From: DATAES01 sp963721305
Lineage (GTDB): Bacteria > Actinomycetota > Acidimicrobiia > Acidimicrobiales > JACDCH01
DNA length: 64,000 bases
NCBI GenBank assembly: GCA_963721305.1
Contig: CAVRIR010000005.1
Coordinates: 124,001-188,000 of the forward strand
Reading direction: 5' to 3'
Shown in pieces: positions 17,504 to 28,300 of this stretch; positions within the stretch are counted from its first letter, which is position 1, and each line of letters opens with the position of its first letter. The translations under genes were made by a program, and so were the position numbers. A model generated the notes under the pieces. It did not search any database. It saw nothing but the letters and a program-made list of their open reading frames with translations, and was not told the DNA's origin.

Positions 17504-18681
17504 TCAGGCGGCGAACAGGGCTTCGACGAACTCGTGCTCGTCGAACTCGACGAGGTCGTCGGCGCTCTCGCCGAGTCCGACCAACTTCACGGGGATGCCG
17601 AGCTCGGCCTGGATGGCGAGGACGATGCCACCCTTCGCCGACCCGTCGAGCTTGGTCAGCACCACGCCCGTGACGTCGACCGCCTCGGTGAACTGGCGCG
17701 CCTGCACGAGCCCGTTCTGACCCGTCGTCGCGTCGAGGACGAGCAACACCTCGGTGACCTTGCCCGGCTCGCGATCGGCGACTCGGCGGACCTTGCGAAG
17801 CTCCTCCATGAGGTTCGTCTTCGTGTGGAGGCGCCCCGCGGTGTCGGCGAGGACGATGTCGATGTCGCGCGCGCCGGCGCGCTGCACCGCGTCGAAGATG
17901 ATCGAGCTCGGATCACCGCCTTCGTTGCCGCGCACGATCTCGGCGCCCACGCGCTCAGCCCACAGCTCGAGCTGCTCGGCGGCCGCGGCGCGGAACGTGT
18001 CGCCCGCCGCCATGACGACCGAACGACCTTCGGCGAGCTGACGCTTACCCAACTTGCCGATGGTCGTCGTCTTGCCGACACCGTTCACACCGACGAACAG
18101 CCAGACGTTCGGCTGCCCCGGTTCGAAACGCAACGACTCGGTCGCCGACGAGACGCTTCTCGATCTCGTCCTTCATCGCGTCGACGAGCGCGGCGGGCTC
18201 GGTGATGTTCTCGTCCTTCACGCGGGCGCGCACGGCATCGAGCAGCTCGGTCGTCGGACCGATGCCGACATCAGCACGGATGAGTGCTTCCTCGAGATCG
18301 TCCCACGTCTCGTCGTCGATCTTCGATCGGGCCAGAACCGAGCCCACATAGCCGGCGAACACGCCACGCGCTTTGGCCAGCCGGTCGCGGAACGACGGCT
18401 TGACGACGACCTCGGGCTGGCGCCTCGGGCGCCTCGGGTGGTGCTTCGGGGGCCTCGGGTGGTGCTTCGGCGAGCGCCGCTTCGAGCTCGGCAATCGTCT
18501 CCTCGTCGAGCTCAGGTGGGGCTTCGGTGACCTCCGCCGTCGGGCCGGGACGCGTCACCGGCTTCGGTGGTGCCGGCGGCTCCAGCTCGACGCCGCGGCG
18601 CGGGCGACGCGCGATCAACACGGCCGCGCCGCCGATCAACACGAGCACGACAACGACAAACACGATGGTCCCGGCGTTCAC
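17504..18681 (-). CDS. ftsY: Signal recognition particle receptor FtsY (two frameshifts)
   Basis: Membrane receptor GTPase for the SRP. The N-terminus starts with one membrane helix (TIVFVVVVLVLIGGAAVLIA) and an acidic Pro/Ala/Glu linker with APPEAPE repeats, as in other actinobacteria. Single extra bases near 18420 and 18140 split it into three frames. Removing them gives 391 residues with APRRQPEVVVKPSFRDRLAK and VGDESLRFEPGQPNVWLFVG at the joins. The NG domain is complete: P-loop GVNGVGKTTTIGKLG, GDTFRAAAAEQL, LADTAGRLHT, TKLDGSAKGG. The upstream break falls in the APPEAPE-encoding repeat, where base-calling slips are likely. Confidence 0.9.
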
Positions 18682-18700
18682 GCCAGGAACCTACCCGGTC

Positions 18701-18750
18701 GAAAAACGACCGGTCCCTCGGCGCCGGCGGGGATGGCACCGAGGGACCGG
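18701..18750 (-). terminator. Rho-independent terminator of htrA
   Basis: A perfect 12-bp stem (18739-18750 with 18710-18721, CCGGTCCCTCGG and its complement) with a 17-nt loop lies 20 bp after the htrA stop on the minus strand and is followed by TCGTTTTTCG. This is the best classical terminator in the window and separates htrA from ftsY. Confidence 0.85.
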
Positions 18751-18770
18751 AGGGGGGTTTGGGGGAAGGA

Positions 18771-20087
18771 TTATTTCGACTTCGTCGACCCGAGGGTCAC
18801 ATCAGCGGACTGCTGGTTTCCGTCGCGTTCGAAGGTCACATGCACGACGTCGCCGGGCTGGTGCGAGCGCACCCGGGCGCCGAGCTCGATCGGATCTCGC
18901 ACAGGAGAGCTGTCGATTGCCGTGATCTTGTCACCTTGTTGAAGCCCTGCCTTGTCGGCAGGCGAATCTTTTGTGACGTCGACGACCACGGCTCCGTCAC
19001 CGACAAGGGATGACGTCGTCGGGTCAGTACTCACGCCGAGAAACGCGAACTCGACCGGTTGTCCGGCGACGAGCTTGTCGGCCACGTCCTTGGCGAGATC
19101 GATCGGCACGAGGAAACCGACGCCGGCGCTGTCGCCGGTCTGCGTGATGATCGAGTCGGCGATGCCGAACACACGGCCTTCCTTGTCGGCGACCGGCCCA
19201 CCGGAGTTGCCCGGGTTGATCGGTGCGTCGATCTGGATCATGTCGATCGCGCCGCCCGGCGTCTCCTGCGGACGGTCGACGGCGCTGACGATGCCGGCGG
19301 TGACCGTCTCTTCGAGACCGAACGGGCTGCCGATCGCGACCGCGGTCTGGCCGACCTCGACCTTGACGCCTGTGGCGAGGCTGGCGGCTTCGAGGTTGTT
19401 ACCGTCGATCTTCACGACCGCGATGTCGCTGGCATCGTCCGACCCGACGACATCACCGTTCTTCAGCGTGCCGTCCGCGAGCCGCACCTTCACAGAGTTG
19501 CCGGCGCCGTCCACGACGTGCGCCGCCGTGAGGATGTAGCCGTCGTTCGTGTAGATCACGCCGGAGCCGAGACCGGAGTCGGTCTCGATCTGAACGACCG
19601 AGGGACTCACCGCGGCCGCCACCGCCGCGATCGGCTCCTCAGTCGAGTTCGGATCGACCTTGGGTTTGCCCGCGGTCGTGGACGTGTTCGACGACGACGT
19701 GCTGGCGGCCGTCGGGGAGTTCGACTTCTGGTTCTCGGTGGCGCGGGCGAAACCGAACCCGGCGACCACGAGCAGCGCGGCGACGATCGCGGCGATCGCG
19801 ACGCGACGGCCGCGCGACGAGCGGCGCGTCGAGGTCTGCTGCGACTGCGGCGCCCCCGGAGGAGGCATTGGCGCGAAGGACGGAGGTGGCGCGGCCGGAG
19901 GAGGAGGTGGCGTGGGCGGCGGAGCCGCTGGCGGCGGTACGGGAGGGGCGGGCGGGAACGCTGGCGCCGGAGTGGTGATCGGCTGCCAAGCAGATGACTC
20001 GCCCTCGGAGGGTGTCGGACCGGTCACGGGCGGTGCCGGCGTCGGGTCGGTGGGTGGTTGCATCCGCTCCCAGTCCACGCCACTCAT
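18771..20087 (-). CDS. htrA: Membrane-anchored S1C serine protease with PDZ domain (HtrA/DegP family)
   Basis: Envelope quality-control protease. 438 residues from ATG 20087 (MSGVDWERMQPP); a longer frame to 20207 reads through an intergenic hairpin and is unlikely. About 120 Pro/Gly-rich cytoplasmic residues precede a membrane helix (VAIAAIVAALLVVAGFGFA). The trypsin-like domain carries His in LTAAHVVDGAG, Asp in DASDIAVVKID and Ser in NPGNSGGPV. A PDZ domain (ADKAGLQQGDKITAIDSSPV) ends the protein. It lies downstream of a response regulator/kinase pair, as in mycobacterial mprAB-pepD, suggesting a stress circuit. A strong terminator follows. Confidence 0.93.
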   Translation of the reverse strand: MSGVDWERMQPPTDPTPAPPVTGPTPSEGESSAWQPITTPAPAFPPAPPVPPPAAPPPTPPPPPAAPPPSFAPMPPPGAPQSQQTSTRRSSRGRRVAIAAIVAALLVVAGFGFARATENQKSNSPTAASTSSSNTSTTAGKPKVDPNSTEEPIAAVAAAVSPSVVQIETDSGLGSGVIYTNDGYILTAAHVVDGAGNSVKVRLADGTLKNGDVVGSDDASDIAVVKIDGNNLEAASLATGVKVEVGQTAVAIGSPFGLEETVTAGIVSAVDRPQETPGGAIDMIQIDAPINPGNSGGPVADKEGRVFGIADSIITQTGDSAGVGFLVPIDLAKDVADKLVAGQPVEFAFLGVSTDPTTSSLVGDGAVVVDVTKDSPADKAGLQQGDKITAIDSSPVRDPIELGARVRSHQPGDVVHVTFERDGNQQSADVTLGSTKSK

Positions 20088-20136
20088 CGCAAGGAACCTA
20101 TCCACGGGTCCCGAAAGCAGGTCGAAAGCATGAGTC

Positions 20137-20169
20137 TCCGGGGGCTGCGCCCCCTCACTTCGCTCGCCC
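20137..20169. repeat. REP-like hairpin element upstream of htrA
   Basis: GGGGGC-TGC-GCCCCC (20140-20154) is a perfect 6-bp stem followed by CACTTCGCTCGCCC. It lies in the 157-bp gap between the sensor kinase stop (20245) and htrA. Its reverse complement resembles the end of the 89-bp unit repeated at 52.1 kb (GAGCGAGC... plus GGGGGCGCAGCCCCC), so both may belong to one dispersed family. It may terminate the kinase transcript. Confidence 0.55.
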
Positions 20170-20244
20170 ATCGCCGTCCTGTCGACGCAGATCCCTTGCG
20201 GTCGCACGTCCTGCCGGTCCGTGCCCCGTACCCGTCCGATGTCC

Positions 20245-21442
20245 TCACGCCTCGAGCGCGGGCAACCAGATCACGAACGTCGAGCCGTGATCCGGCTCGG
20301 ATGCGAGGGACACGCGGCCGCCGTGGCGCTCGACGATCTCGCGGACGATCGTGAGGCCGAGCCCGCTTCGCCGTTCGCCGTCACTGTCGAACTGGCCGGG
20401 CGCGCGCCAGAACCGGTCGAACACGGCAGCTTGGAACTCGGGCGCGATACCGGGACCTTCGTCGGCTACCGACATGAATGCCCATCCGTCGACGTCGCCC
20501 GCAGACACGGTCACCGTCGTGTGCTCCGGAGCGAGCCGCACGGCGTTGCCGACCAAGTTGGCGAGCGCCTGCTTCAGACGGTTGCGGTCGCCGAGTGCGG
20601 CAATGCCGTTCGACTCCAGGTGCACGAGCTCGATCGAACGGGCTTCAGCCGGCGCCTTGAACTCGTCCGCGGTCTCGGACGCGAGCTGTCCGAGCTCGAC
20701 GCGCTCCCACGCTTGGTCGGGAAGACCGTGTCGGGCGTAAGCGAGCAGATCGTCGACGAGCCGGCCCATGCCGCGTGGCGGTGCGTGCGACGACGGACGC
20801 GGTGCGGCGGAGCTCGTCTGCATCCGCGTGCGGATCCGCGAGCGCGACATCGAGGTTCGTCCGCATCACCGCTAGCGGGTTGCGCAGCTCGTGCGACGCG
20901 TCCTGGATGAACCGGCGCTGCGCTTCGAACGCGGTCTCGAGTCGGTCGAGCATCCCGTCGAACGTGTCGGCGAGATCGCGGAGCTCGTCCTTCGGACCGC
21001 CCATCGCGATCCGTTTCGACAGGTCGGTTGCCTGGATCTGTTTGGCCACTCCGCTGATCCGGCCGATCGGCGCGACGACCATGCCGGCCACATACCAGCC
21101 GATGCCCAGACTGGCCAGGAACATCACACCGAGACCGATGAAGGCGTAATTCCGCAGCTGCTCGAGCGCGCGCTGGTTGACCAACTGTTCGAGGCTGTGG
21201 AATTCGGCACGCACCGTTTGCTCCTGCAGCGCGATGCCTTGCGGCGTGACAACCGGCGTCTCGATGACGAAGTTCTGAGAAACAGGTTCCGAATCCAACT
21301 CGCGCGCGAGCGCCCAGTACACGAGTCCGATCAACGTCGCGCACAAGCCGAAGAGCAGCAGCGAGTAGATGGCGGTGAGCCGGAATCGGATCGAGCCCAT
21401 CCACGACGGCATCCGATCCGCCAGATGCGTCATGCGCTTCAT
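20245..21442 (-). CDS. HAMP-domain sensor histidine kinase (one frameshift)
   Basis: Membrane sensor that phosphorylates the response regulator encoded just upstream. ATG 21442 overlaps the regulator stop (ATGA). It has two membrane helices (near residues 18-38 and 88-110) flanking a short extracytoplasmic loop, a HAMP region (PIGRISGVAKQIQATDLS), the H-box FIQDASHELRNPLAVM, and ATPase motifs NLVGNAVRLAP (N-box), DEGPGIAP (G1) and SGLGLTIV (G2). One extra base near 20770 breaks the dimerisation helix; removing it gives VARTATRMGRLVDDLLAYAR and 398 residues. The signal is unknown. The domain order resembles MtrB/MprB-type kinases. Confidence 0.9.
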
Positions 21443-22218
21443 GAGATGATCAGTCGGTAGCCACTGCCGATCAACGTCTCGATCAACGGTGACTCGCCGT
21501 CGGCGCTCAGCTTCCGCCGCAAGGTGCCGACCGTGACGCGCACGGTGTTCGTGAACGGATCCGTGAACTCGTCCCACACGTGCTCGAGTAGATCCTCCGT
21601 CGAGAGCACCTCACCGGCACGTGACATGAAGTAGCGCAACAGCGCGAATTCCTTCGCGGTGAGGTCGAGCACCCGGCCGCCGCGCCACGCTTCGTGCCGC
21701 GCCGTGTCGAGCCGGAGGTCGCCGACCTCGAGCAGCGCGCCGGATTTCCCTGCGTCGCGGCGCAGCAACGTCCGCACGCGCGCGGTCAGCTCCGCGAATG
21801 CATACGGCTTCACGAGATAGTCGTCGGCGCCTTCATCGAGGCCGGCAACGCGATCCTCGACCGCGTCGCGCGCAGTCAGCATGAGCACACGAGCGCCGGT
21901 GCTCGCGGTGTCACCGGTGCGGATGCGCCGGCAGATCTCGCGCCCGTCGACCTTCGGCAACGTCAAGTCGAGACAGACGACGTCGTACTCGGTGTACGCG
22001 AGCTTCTCGAGCGCGGCTTCACCATCGGTGGCGACGTCGACGGCATAGCCCTCGCGTCGCAAACCGCGGGCGACAGCTTCTGCGAGATCGACCTCGTCTT
22101 CGACCACGAGCACCCGCACGCGGGAAACCGTAATCAGACTCTCAGGGTCTTCCGTGTCTGCTTCCAAAGGCAGAGGCTTTACCCTCTCGTTCAGCGCGTC
22201 GTGGTCCACTGCGGCCAT
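21439..22218 (-). CDS. OmpR/PhoB-family response regulator
   Basis: Two-domain transcription factor. The start is placed at ATG 22218 (MAAVDHDAL) with GGAG nine bases upstream; this leaves about 33 extra residues before the receiver domain, so a GTG at 22119 (VRVLVVEDEV) is an alternative. The receiver shows VVEDEVDLAE, phospho-acceptor Asp in DVVCLDLTLPKVDG, and Lys in DDYLVKPYAF. The C-terminal winged helix carries AWRGGRVLDLTAKEFALLRY and FTNTVRVTVGTLRRKL. It is coupled to the downstream kinase by ATGA and faces the moxR operon across a 64-bp divergent promoter region, making that operon a possible target. Confidence 0.93.
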   Translation of the reverse strand: MAAVDHDALNERVKPLPLEADTEDPESLITVSRVRVLVVEDEVDLAEAVARGLRREGYAVDVATDGEAALEKLAYTEYDVVCLDLTLPKVDGREICRRIRTGDTASTGARVLMLTARDAVEDRVAGLDEGADDYLVKPYAFAELTARVRTLLRRDAGKSGALLEVGDLRLDTARHEAWRGGRVLDLTAKEFALLRYFMSRAGEVLSTEDLLEHVWDEFTDPFTNTVRVTVGTLRRKLSADGESPLIETLIGSGYRLIIS

Positions 22219-22282
22219 CGTTGCCATCTCCGAACCATCGTTCCGATCCTCTCTCCCTGCACCGAAAGGCGACCGAAGCTCC

Positions 22283-23291
22283 ATGGAGACGCCAGGACCG
22301 CAAACCCCCGAGGCCGCACTTCTCGAGCAGGCGATGTTCGAGATCAAGAAGGTGATCGTCGGCCAGGACCGAGTCATCGAGCGACTGGTCGTGTGCCTGC
22401 TTGGCCCGCGGCCACTGCCTGCTCGAGGGCGTTCCTGGTCTCGCCAAGACGCTCGCCGTCGAGACGCTCGCATCGGTCACGGGCGGCACGTTCGCCCGCC
22501 TGCAGTTCACTCCCGACCTGCTGCCCGCCGACATCGTCGGCACGCGCATCTACCGGGCCTCGTCGGAGAAGTTCGACGTCGAGCTCGGTCCGGTGTTCGC
22601 CAACTTCGTCCTTGCGGACGAGATCAACCGCGCGCCCGCCAAGGTCCAGTCAGCGCTCCTCGAGGTCATGGCCGAGAAGCACGTGTCGATCGGTGGCGAG
22701 ACGTTTCCCGCTCCCACTCCGTTCCTCGTGCTCGCGACGCAGAACCCGATCGAGTCCGAGGGCGTGTACCCACTTCCCGAAGCGCAACGTGACCGCTTCC
22801 TCATGAAGGTGCTCGTCGGCTATCCCACCGGTGCCGAGGAAGTCGAGATCGTGCAGCGGATGGGCGTCGCCCCTCCGCGAGCGAGCGAAGTCGTCGCGCT
22901 GGACGAGCTGGTCGACCTCCAGGCTGCGTCCGACCGCGTGTACGTCGATCGCAGTGTCGTCGATTACGCGGTGAACCTCGTGCTCGCCACCCGCGATCCG
23001 CAGAAGTTCGGGCTCGCCGACCTGACGTCGCTCGTCTCGTATGGCGCGAGCCCTCGTGCATCGCTCGGTCTCGTCGCCGCCGGTCGCGCGATGGCGTTGC
23101 TGCGGGGTCGTAGCTACGTGCTGCCGCAGGACGTTTTCGACGTCGCGCCCGACATCCTTCGTCACCGTTTGGTGCTGTCGTACGAGGCACTGGCGCGCGA
23201 GATCTCAGCGGATCATGTGCTGGCGCGCGTTCTGTCGACCGTGCCTGCGCCGCGCATCGCCCCTTCGCAGGACGGCCAAGCCGTTTCATGA
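22283..23291 (+). CDS. MoxR-type AAA+ ATPase (one frameshift)
   Basis: AAA+ chaperone of the MoxR family, which usually matures a metal-loaded or VWA-containing partner. ATG 22283 gives METPGPQTPEAALLEQAMF. A single extra G near 22402 splits the Walker A region; correction gives VVCLLARGHCLLEGVPGLAKT and 335 residues. Walker A is EGVPGLAKTLAVETLA, Walker B is VLADEINRAPAKVQSALLE, sensor 1 is LATQNPIES, and the Arg-finger/sensor 2 segment is YGASPRASLGLV. It heads a moxR-DUF58-VWA operon, the standard trio. Confidence 0.91.
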
Positions 23292-23373
23292 ATCCGTTCC
23301 CCGGCCACGCAGGCCGGCTGCGGCCGCTCCTCGACTGGCGCCCCGTCGCTCCCGCTGTCCCACGGGTGAGGCG

Positions 23374-24330
23374 ATGAGCGACACCTTCGCTCCACCCCCG
23401 ATCCCGTGGTCGCCCGCGAACGTCGAGTCGACGCACGTGATCCTGCGCAAGCTCGAGCTCACGATCACGCGAAAGCTCGACGGACTGCTTCAGGGTGACT
23501 ACCGCGGTCTCGTGCCGGGTCACGGATCCGAGCTCGGCGAGGCCCGCGAGTACCAGCCGGGCGACGACACGCGGCGGATCGACTGGAACGTCACTGCGCG
23601 CATGCAGGTGCCGCACGTGCGCGAGGCGATCGCCGACCGCGAGCTCGAGACGTGGATGCTCATCGACCAGTCCGCCAGCCTCGACTTCGGCACCGCGGAC
23701 TGTGAGAAGCGCGATCTCGCGGTGAACGGTGCCGCGTCGATCGGGTTCCTCACGGCTCGCAGCGGCAACCGTCTCGGTGCGGTCCTGCTCCGGCCCGGTC
23801 AGGCACCGCTGGTCGTGCCGGCCCGGTCAGGCCGCGCTCACTTGCAGGCCCTGCTGCATCGGGTCGTCACCGCACCTCGCACAAACGGCGCGGGTCCGAC
23901 CGATCTGGCTGCCGGGATCGAACGCCTCGGCTCGACGATGCGCCGCCGCGGTCTCGCCGTGGTCATCTCCGACTGGCTCGACCCGTCGGACTGGGTGATG
24001 CCCTTGCGACGCCTCGCCGTTCGCCACGACGTGCTCGCCATCGAAGTGATCGATCCCCGTGAGATGACGTTGAGCGATGTCGGAATGCTGTACGTGGTCG
24101 ATCCAGAGACCGGTCGGGTGCGCGAGATCCAGACGTCCGACGCGAAGTTGCGCCAGCGCTACGCAGCCGCTGCGACACAACAACGCGAGGAGATCAATCA
24201 GCGGATCCGCTCCGCCGGCGGTCACCACCTCGTTCTGCGAACCGATGAGGACTGGCTGCGCGCGCTGGTCCGCTTCGTCGTGTTGCGGCGCAAGTCCATC
24301 AACCCTGTCGCGCAGGCGATCACAACATGA
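23374..24330 (+). CDS. DUF58 domain protein
   Basis: 318 residues from ATG 23374 with GGTGAGG just upstream. The N-terminal part contains the DUF58 core (GDYRGLVPGHGSELGEAREYQPGDDTRR in pieces, then IDWNVTARMQVPHVRE). A VWA-like Rossmann region follows with a degenerate metal site (LIDQSASLDFG, a DxSxS pattern). There are no membrane helices, so it is cytosolic. Exact function is unknown; it accompanies MoxR ATPases and VWA proteins and is inferred to be a client or adaptor. Its stop overlaps the VWA gene start (ATGA). Confidence 0.92.
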   Translation: MSDTFAPPPIPWSPANVESTHVILRKLELTITRKLDGLLQGDYRGLVPGHGSELGEAREYQPGDDTRRIDWNVTARMQVPHVREAIADRELETWMLIDQSASLDFGTADCEKRDLAVNGAASIGFLTARSGNRLGAVLLRPGQAPLVVPARSGRAHLQALLHRVVTAPRTNGAGPTDLAAGIERLGSTMRRRGLAVVISDWLDPSDWVMPLRRLAVRHDVLAIEVIDPREMTLSDVGMLYVVDPETGRVREIQTSDAKLRQRYAAAATQQREEINQRIRSAGGHHLVLRTDEDWLRALVRFVVLRRKSINPVAQAITT

Positions 24331-25283
24331 GTTACGACGAACCGATCCGATTGTGGTTCCTGCTCGGCGTTGTCGCGCTGGCCGCGATCTACGTGGTGCT
24401 GCAATGGCGCCGGCAGCAATATGCCGTGCGCTTCACGAACATGGCGCTACTCGACGCGGTCGCACCCAAGCGTCCGGGGTGGCGGCGACATGCCGCGGCG
24501 TTCGCCTTCCTTCTCGCCATCGGAACGCTCGTCATCGCATTCGCGAAGCCGACGCACGACGAGAAGATCCCACGTGAACGCGCCACTGTGATCGTCGCCA
24601 TCGACACGTCGTTGTCGATGCAGGCCGACGACATCACGCCCACGCGCATCCAAGCAGTCAAGACAGCCGCGACATCCTTCGTCAACCAGCTACCGCCGAA
24701 GATCAACCTCGGAGTCGTGGCCTTCGACGGCGATGCACGACTCCTGGTCGCACCGACCACCGATCGAAGCAAAGCCCGGACCGCGATCAACGGTCTCCAG
24801 CTGAACGAGGGCACTGCCATCGGCGAGGCGGTCTTCACCTCGCTCGACGCAATCAAGCAGACGGTGACCGTCGACGACTCCGGTCAGAAGATCCCAGCGC
24901 GCATCGTGCTGATGTCCGACGGCAAGACCACCGTCGGACGGTCGAACGACGCGGCCACGGCGGCTGCGAAGAAGGCAGGCGTGCCGATCTCGACGATCGC
25001 GTTCGGGACCGACCACGGCGAGATCACCGTGCCCGAGTCGCCCGATCCGATCCCGGTGCCGGTCGACAAGCAAGCCCTCCAGGACATCGCGCAGCAGACC
25101 GACGGCACCTTCTTCACCGCAGCCTCCGCCTCGCAGTTGCAGAAGGTGTACTCGGACATCGGATCGTCCATCGGCTTCGACGTCGAGCAGCGGGAGATCA
25201 CGTCCTGGTTCGTGGGCGCGGCGCTGGTGTTCCTGCTCGGCACCGCGGCGATGTCGCTCGCCTGGTTCTCCAGACTGCCTTGA
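24327..25283 (+). CDS. BatA-like VWA-domain membrane protein
   Basis: 318 residues. A membrane helix at residues 8-23, a second at about 54-70, a von Willebrand factor A domain from about residue 85 to 285, and a final helix near 295-312. The MIDAS motif DTSLSM is intact, with Thr and Asp ligands in the following loops (NEGTAIGEA, LMSDGKTT). The aerotolerance-type BatA arrangement places the VWA domain outside the membrane. ATG overlaps the DUF58 stop. It ends the MoxR operon and converges with smc. Confidence 0.92.
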   Translation: MSYDEPIRLWFLLGVVALAAIYVVLQWRRQQYAVRFTNMALLDAVAPKRPGWRRHAAAFAFLLAIGTLVIAFAKPTHDEKIPRERATVIVAIDTSLSMQADDITPTRIQAVKTAATSFVNQLPPKINLGVVAFDGDARLLVAPTTDRSKARTAINGLQLNEGTAIGEAVFTSLDAIKQTVTVDDSGQKIPARIVLMSDGKTTVGRSNDAATAAAKKAGVPISTIAFGTDHGEITVPESPDPIPVPVDKQALQDIAQQTDGTFFTAASASQLQKVYSDIGSSIGFDVEQREITSWFVGAALVFLLGTAAMSLAWFSRLP

Positions 25284-25290
25284 TTCGACA

Positions 25291-25329
25291 CCGGCTCGAC
25301 CCTGGCGCTTCCCTCGCCGACCGAGCCGG
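25291..25329. terminator. Bidirectional hairpin between VWA gene and smc
   Basis: Perfect 8-bp inverted repeat CCGGCTCG/CGAGCCGG with a 23-nt loop that contains CTGGCGCTTCCC, in the 60-bp gap between two convergent genes. No T-tract. The loop sequence is shared with gaps at 1.78 and 32.18 kb. Confidence 0.5.
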
Positions 25330-25343
25330 ACGAAGCCGCGGGG

Positions 25344-28300
25344 CTATGCGACCGTGGACACCTTCTCGCTGAGGACGCGGGACGAGCCGCCTGGCTGCAT
25401 CGTGACGCCGTAGAGGCAGTCGGCGGCTTCCATCGTTCGCTTCTGGTGGCTGACGATGATGAGCTGCGCCTCGTCGCGGAACTCATGGACCAGATCGAGG
25501 AACCGGTGCAGGTTCACGTCGTCGAGCGCGGCCTCGACCTCGTCCATGACGTAGAACGGCGACGGCCGGCTCCTGAACACGGCGAACAGGAACGCAAGCG
25601 CGGTCAGTGACCGCTCACCGCCGGAGAGCAAGGACAGCTTCCGCACGTTCTTGCCCGAGGGCTTCGCTTCGATCTCGATTCCGGTGTCGAGCGGGTTGTC
25701 GGGCTCGGTCAACCGGAGGGCGCCCTTCCCGCCCGGGAACAGCGTCGAGAACAGTGACTCGAAGTTCATCATCACGTCCGCGTACGCGGCCGAGAAGACG
25801 CTGACGATCTCCTCGTCGATCGCACGGATGATCTTCGACAGGTCGCGGCGAGTCGACTTCACGTCGTCGAGCTGCGCTTCGAGGAACTCGTGCCGCTCGC
25901 GCAGCGCTTCGTACTCCTGGAGCGCGAGCGGGTTGATCGGACCCATGAGCCGCAGCTCGCGCTCGAGCTCGCGAACTCGGGCTTGCGGCGTCACGCCCTC
26001 GGCGAGGTCGGGACACTCTGCCGCGATCGCGCGATCCGGTTCCGCATCGAGATCGCGACGGACGGTCTCGACTGCCGTCTCCAGCCGCAACGTGACCTCG
26101 GCCTCTTCGATCTCGGCACGACGGGCGTGCTCCCGAAGCTCCTCGAGCGAGCGCTCGTCGGCCGAACGCTGCTTGCGGAGGGCGTCGAGCTGGCTCGCCA
26201 CTTCACGAGCGGCTTCGGACTGGCGCCGCCGGCGCTCGTGCAGCTCGGCAAGCTCGGCTTCGACGACCGCCGTCCGCTCGGTCACGAGCGCACCGAGGCG
26301 CTCGACGGCCTTGAGGGTGTGCTCGAGCTCGACGCGGCGCGACTCCGCGGCTTCGCGCTCGGCGACGTTGCGAGACAACCTCTCCTCCACTTCCACGGAA
26401 CGACGGCGGAGGAACTGGCGGCGCTCGTCGAGGGCGGCGGCTCGCACCTCGATGTCCGTGCGCAGCGCGCCCACAGCTGCGGCGCGTTCTTCGAGGCGGC
26501 TGCGCACCGCGGCCATCTCGCGCCCGCGCTCGAGCGCTCCCGCTTCTTCGGCCTCGAGCCGCGGCAACAAGGCCTCGAGGTCCGCGACACGCGCCCGTTC
26601 CATGTCGATGCGGGCGACGAGATCCGACAGGTGTGCGGACAGCGACTCGATCTCGGTCTGGCCGTCGCGCCGATCGGACTCGACCCGCGCCAGAGCGTCG
26701 GTGGTACCTGCGACACGCGTGTCGTGCTCGTCGAGGAAGCGTCCGCTCTCGTGCTCGGTGCGGCGGGCTTCGGCGAGCGCCGCGCGGGCGCGTGTGAAAA
26801 CCGCTTCCGCCGCCGCGGCTCGATCACTCGCTTCCGAGGCGCGCTCACGGGCCTCGGCGAGCGCGGTTCCTGTGGCACCCGACGCAGGACCGCCGACGCG
26901 CCAGCCGGTGACACCGAATCGGTCGCCATCGCGCGTGACGATCACCACCGAGGGATTGCGCAAGGCCAAGTCGACGGCCGTGGTCCAGTCACCCTGGACG
27001 ACGACCACAGTGCCGAACAACGCATCGAGCAACGCGTCGACGCTGCGGTCGTCGGAACGCACGTGCCACCGCAGCGGCTCGCCGTCACCCAATGGCAACG
27101 GCGCGGGTGCGTTGACCGCACCCAGTGGAAGCACCGCACCGGCGACGTCGCCGCGGTGCAACAGATCGAGCGCGCGCCGTCCGGCAGAGACGTCGTCGAC
27201 GACAACCGCCGCGAGCGCCTCGCCCGCCGCAGCTTCGAAGGCTGCTTCGTAGCCGTCGTCGATCTCGACGAGATCGAGCAGCGTGCCGACGACACCTTCG
27301 ACGCCGTCGAGGCGTTCGGTTCCGGCACGCGCTCGTGCGGTGTCGAGCGCGAGCGCAAGCGCATCGGCACGCGCCGTCCAGGTGTGGCGTTCGGCGTCCG
27401 CGGCGCGGCGAGCCTCCTCCGCATCGCCCGCCGCGTCGGTCGCGGCGGCGAGCAGCGCCTCGGCATCGGCAAACGCGGCTGCGAGGCCGGCCTCGACCTC
27501 TTCGGCCGCGGTGAACTCGGACCGCAGCCGAGCCGACTCGTCGTCCAGTCGCCGCGCCTTCTGCTCGAGGACCTCGAGCCGCTGGCGAACCCGCGCCACC
27601 TCACCTCCGCCTCGCTCGATGCCCGAGCGGAACGCGGCGAGCTCACCGCGTACCTCGGCGGCACGGCTGGACGGCGGCGCCACACCACCGGCCCACTCGG
27701 ACTCGAAAGCGGCCCGCTCGCCCGCGAGCTCGGCTTGGGCACGGGCGAGACCGTCGAGATCTGGCGCGAGTGCGGCTGCTTCGGTGTCGACATGGCTCAG
27801 CTCGTCGGCGAGGCGGGCGGCCTCGGCTTCCAGGGTCGCGATGACCGCCTGGTCCACCGTCGCAGTGCGTTCGCGTTCGAGATTGCGTCGGCGTTCGGCG
27901 AGCACGGCCGACAGCCCGCGCGCCTTCTCGCGCAGGGACTCGAAGCGCACGAGCGCGTCGCTGACGTCGTGGCCGCCCATCGCCGACAGCTGCGCCTCCG
28001 TGGCGATCACCGCCGAGTCGAGCCGCGAAAGGCTGGACTTGAGGGCCGATTCGTCCGCTGAGAGTTGCGCCTTGCGCGCCGCGGTCGTCGCGAGCCGGCT
28101 GCGCAGGCCGGCGATCTCGCGGCCGGCGAGGTGAAGGCGCAGTGCGGCGAGCTCGGCGACGAGGTCACCGTGGCGGCGAGCGGCATCGGCCTGGCGCTCG
28201 AGCGGACGGAGCTGGCGCCTGACTTCGCGCAACAGGTCCTGCACGCGGGTGAGGTTGCCTTCGGTCGCCGCGAGCCGCCGCTCGGCCTTCTCCTTGCGCC

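Noticed and set aside
18425..18475. Repeats coding APPEAPE as a mobile or tandem element
   Set aside because: They are in-frame codon repeats of the FtsY linker, a normal low-complexity region.
25651..28134. Long open frames opposite smc (up to 723 codons)
   Set aside because: They are low-complexity Arg/Ser/Ala-rich shadows of smc, which is intact and conserved.
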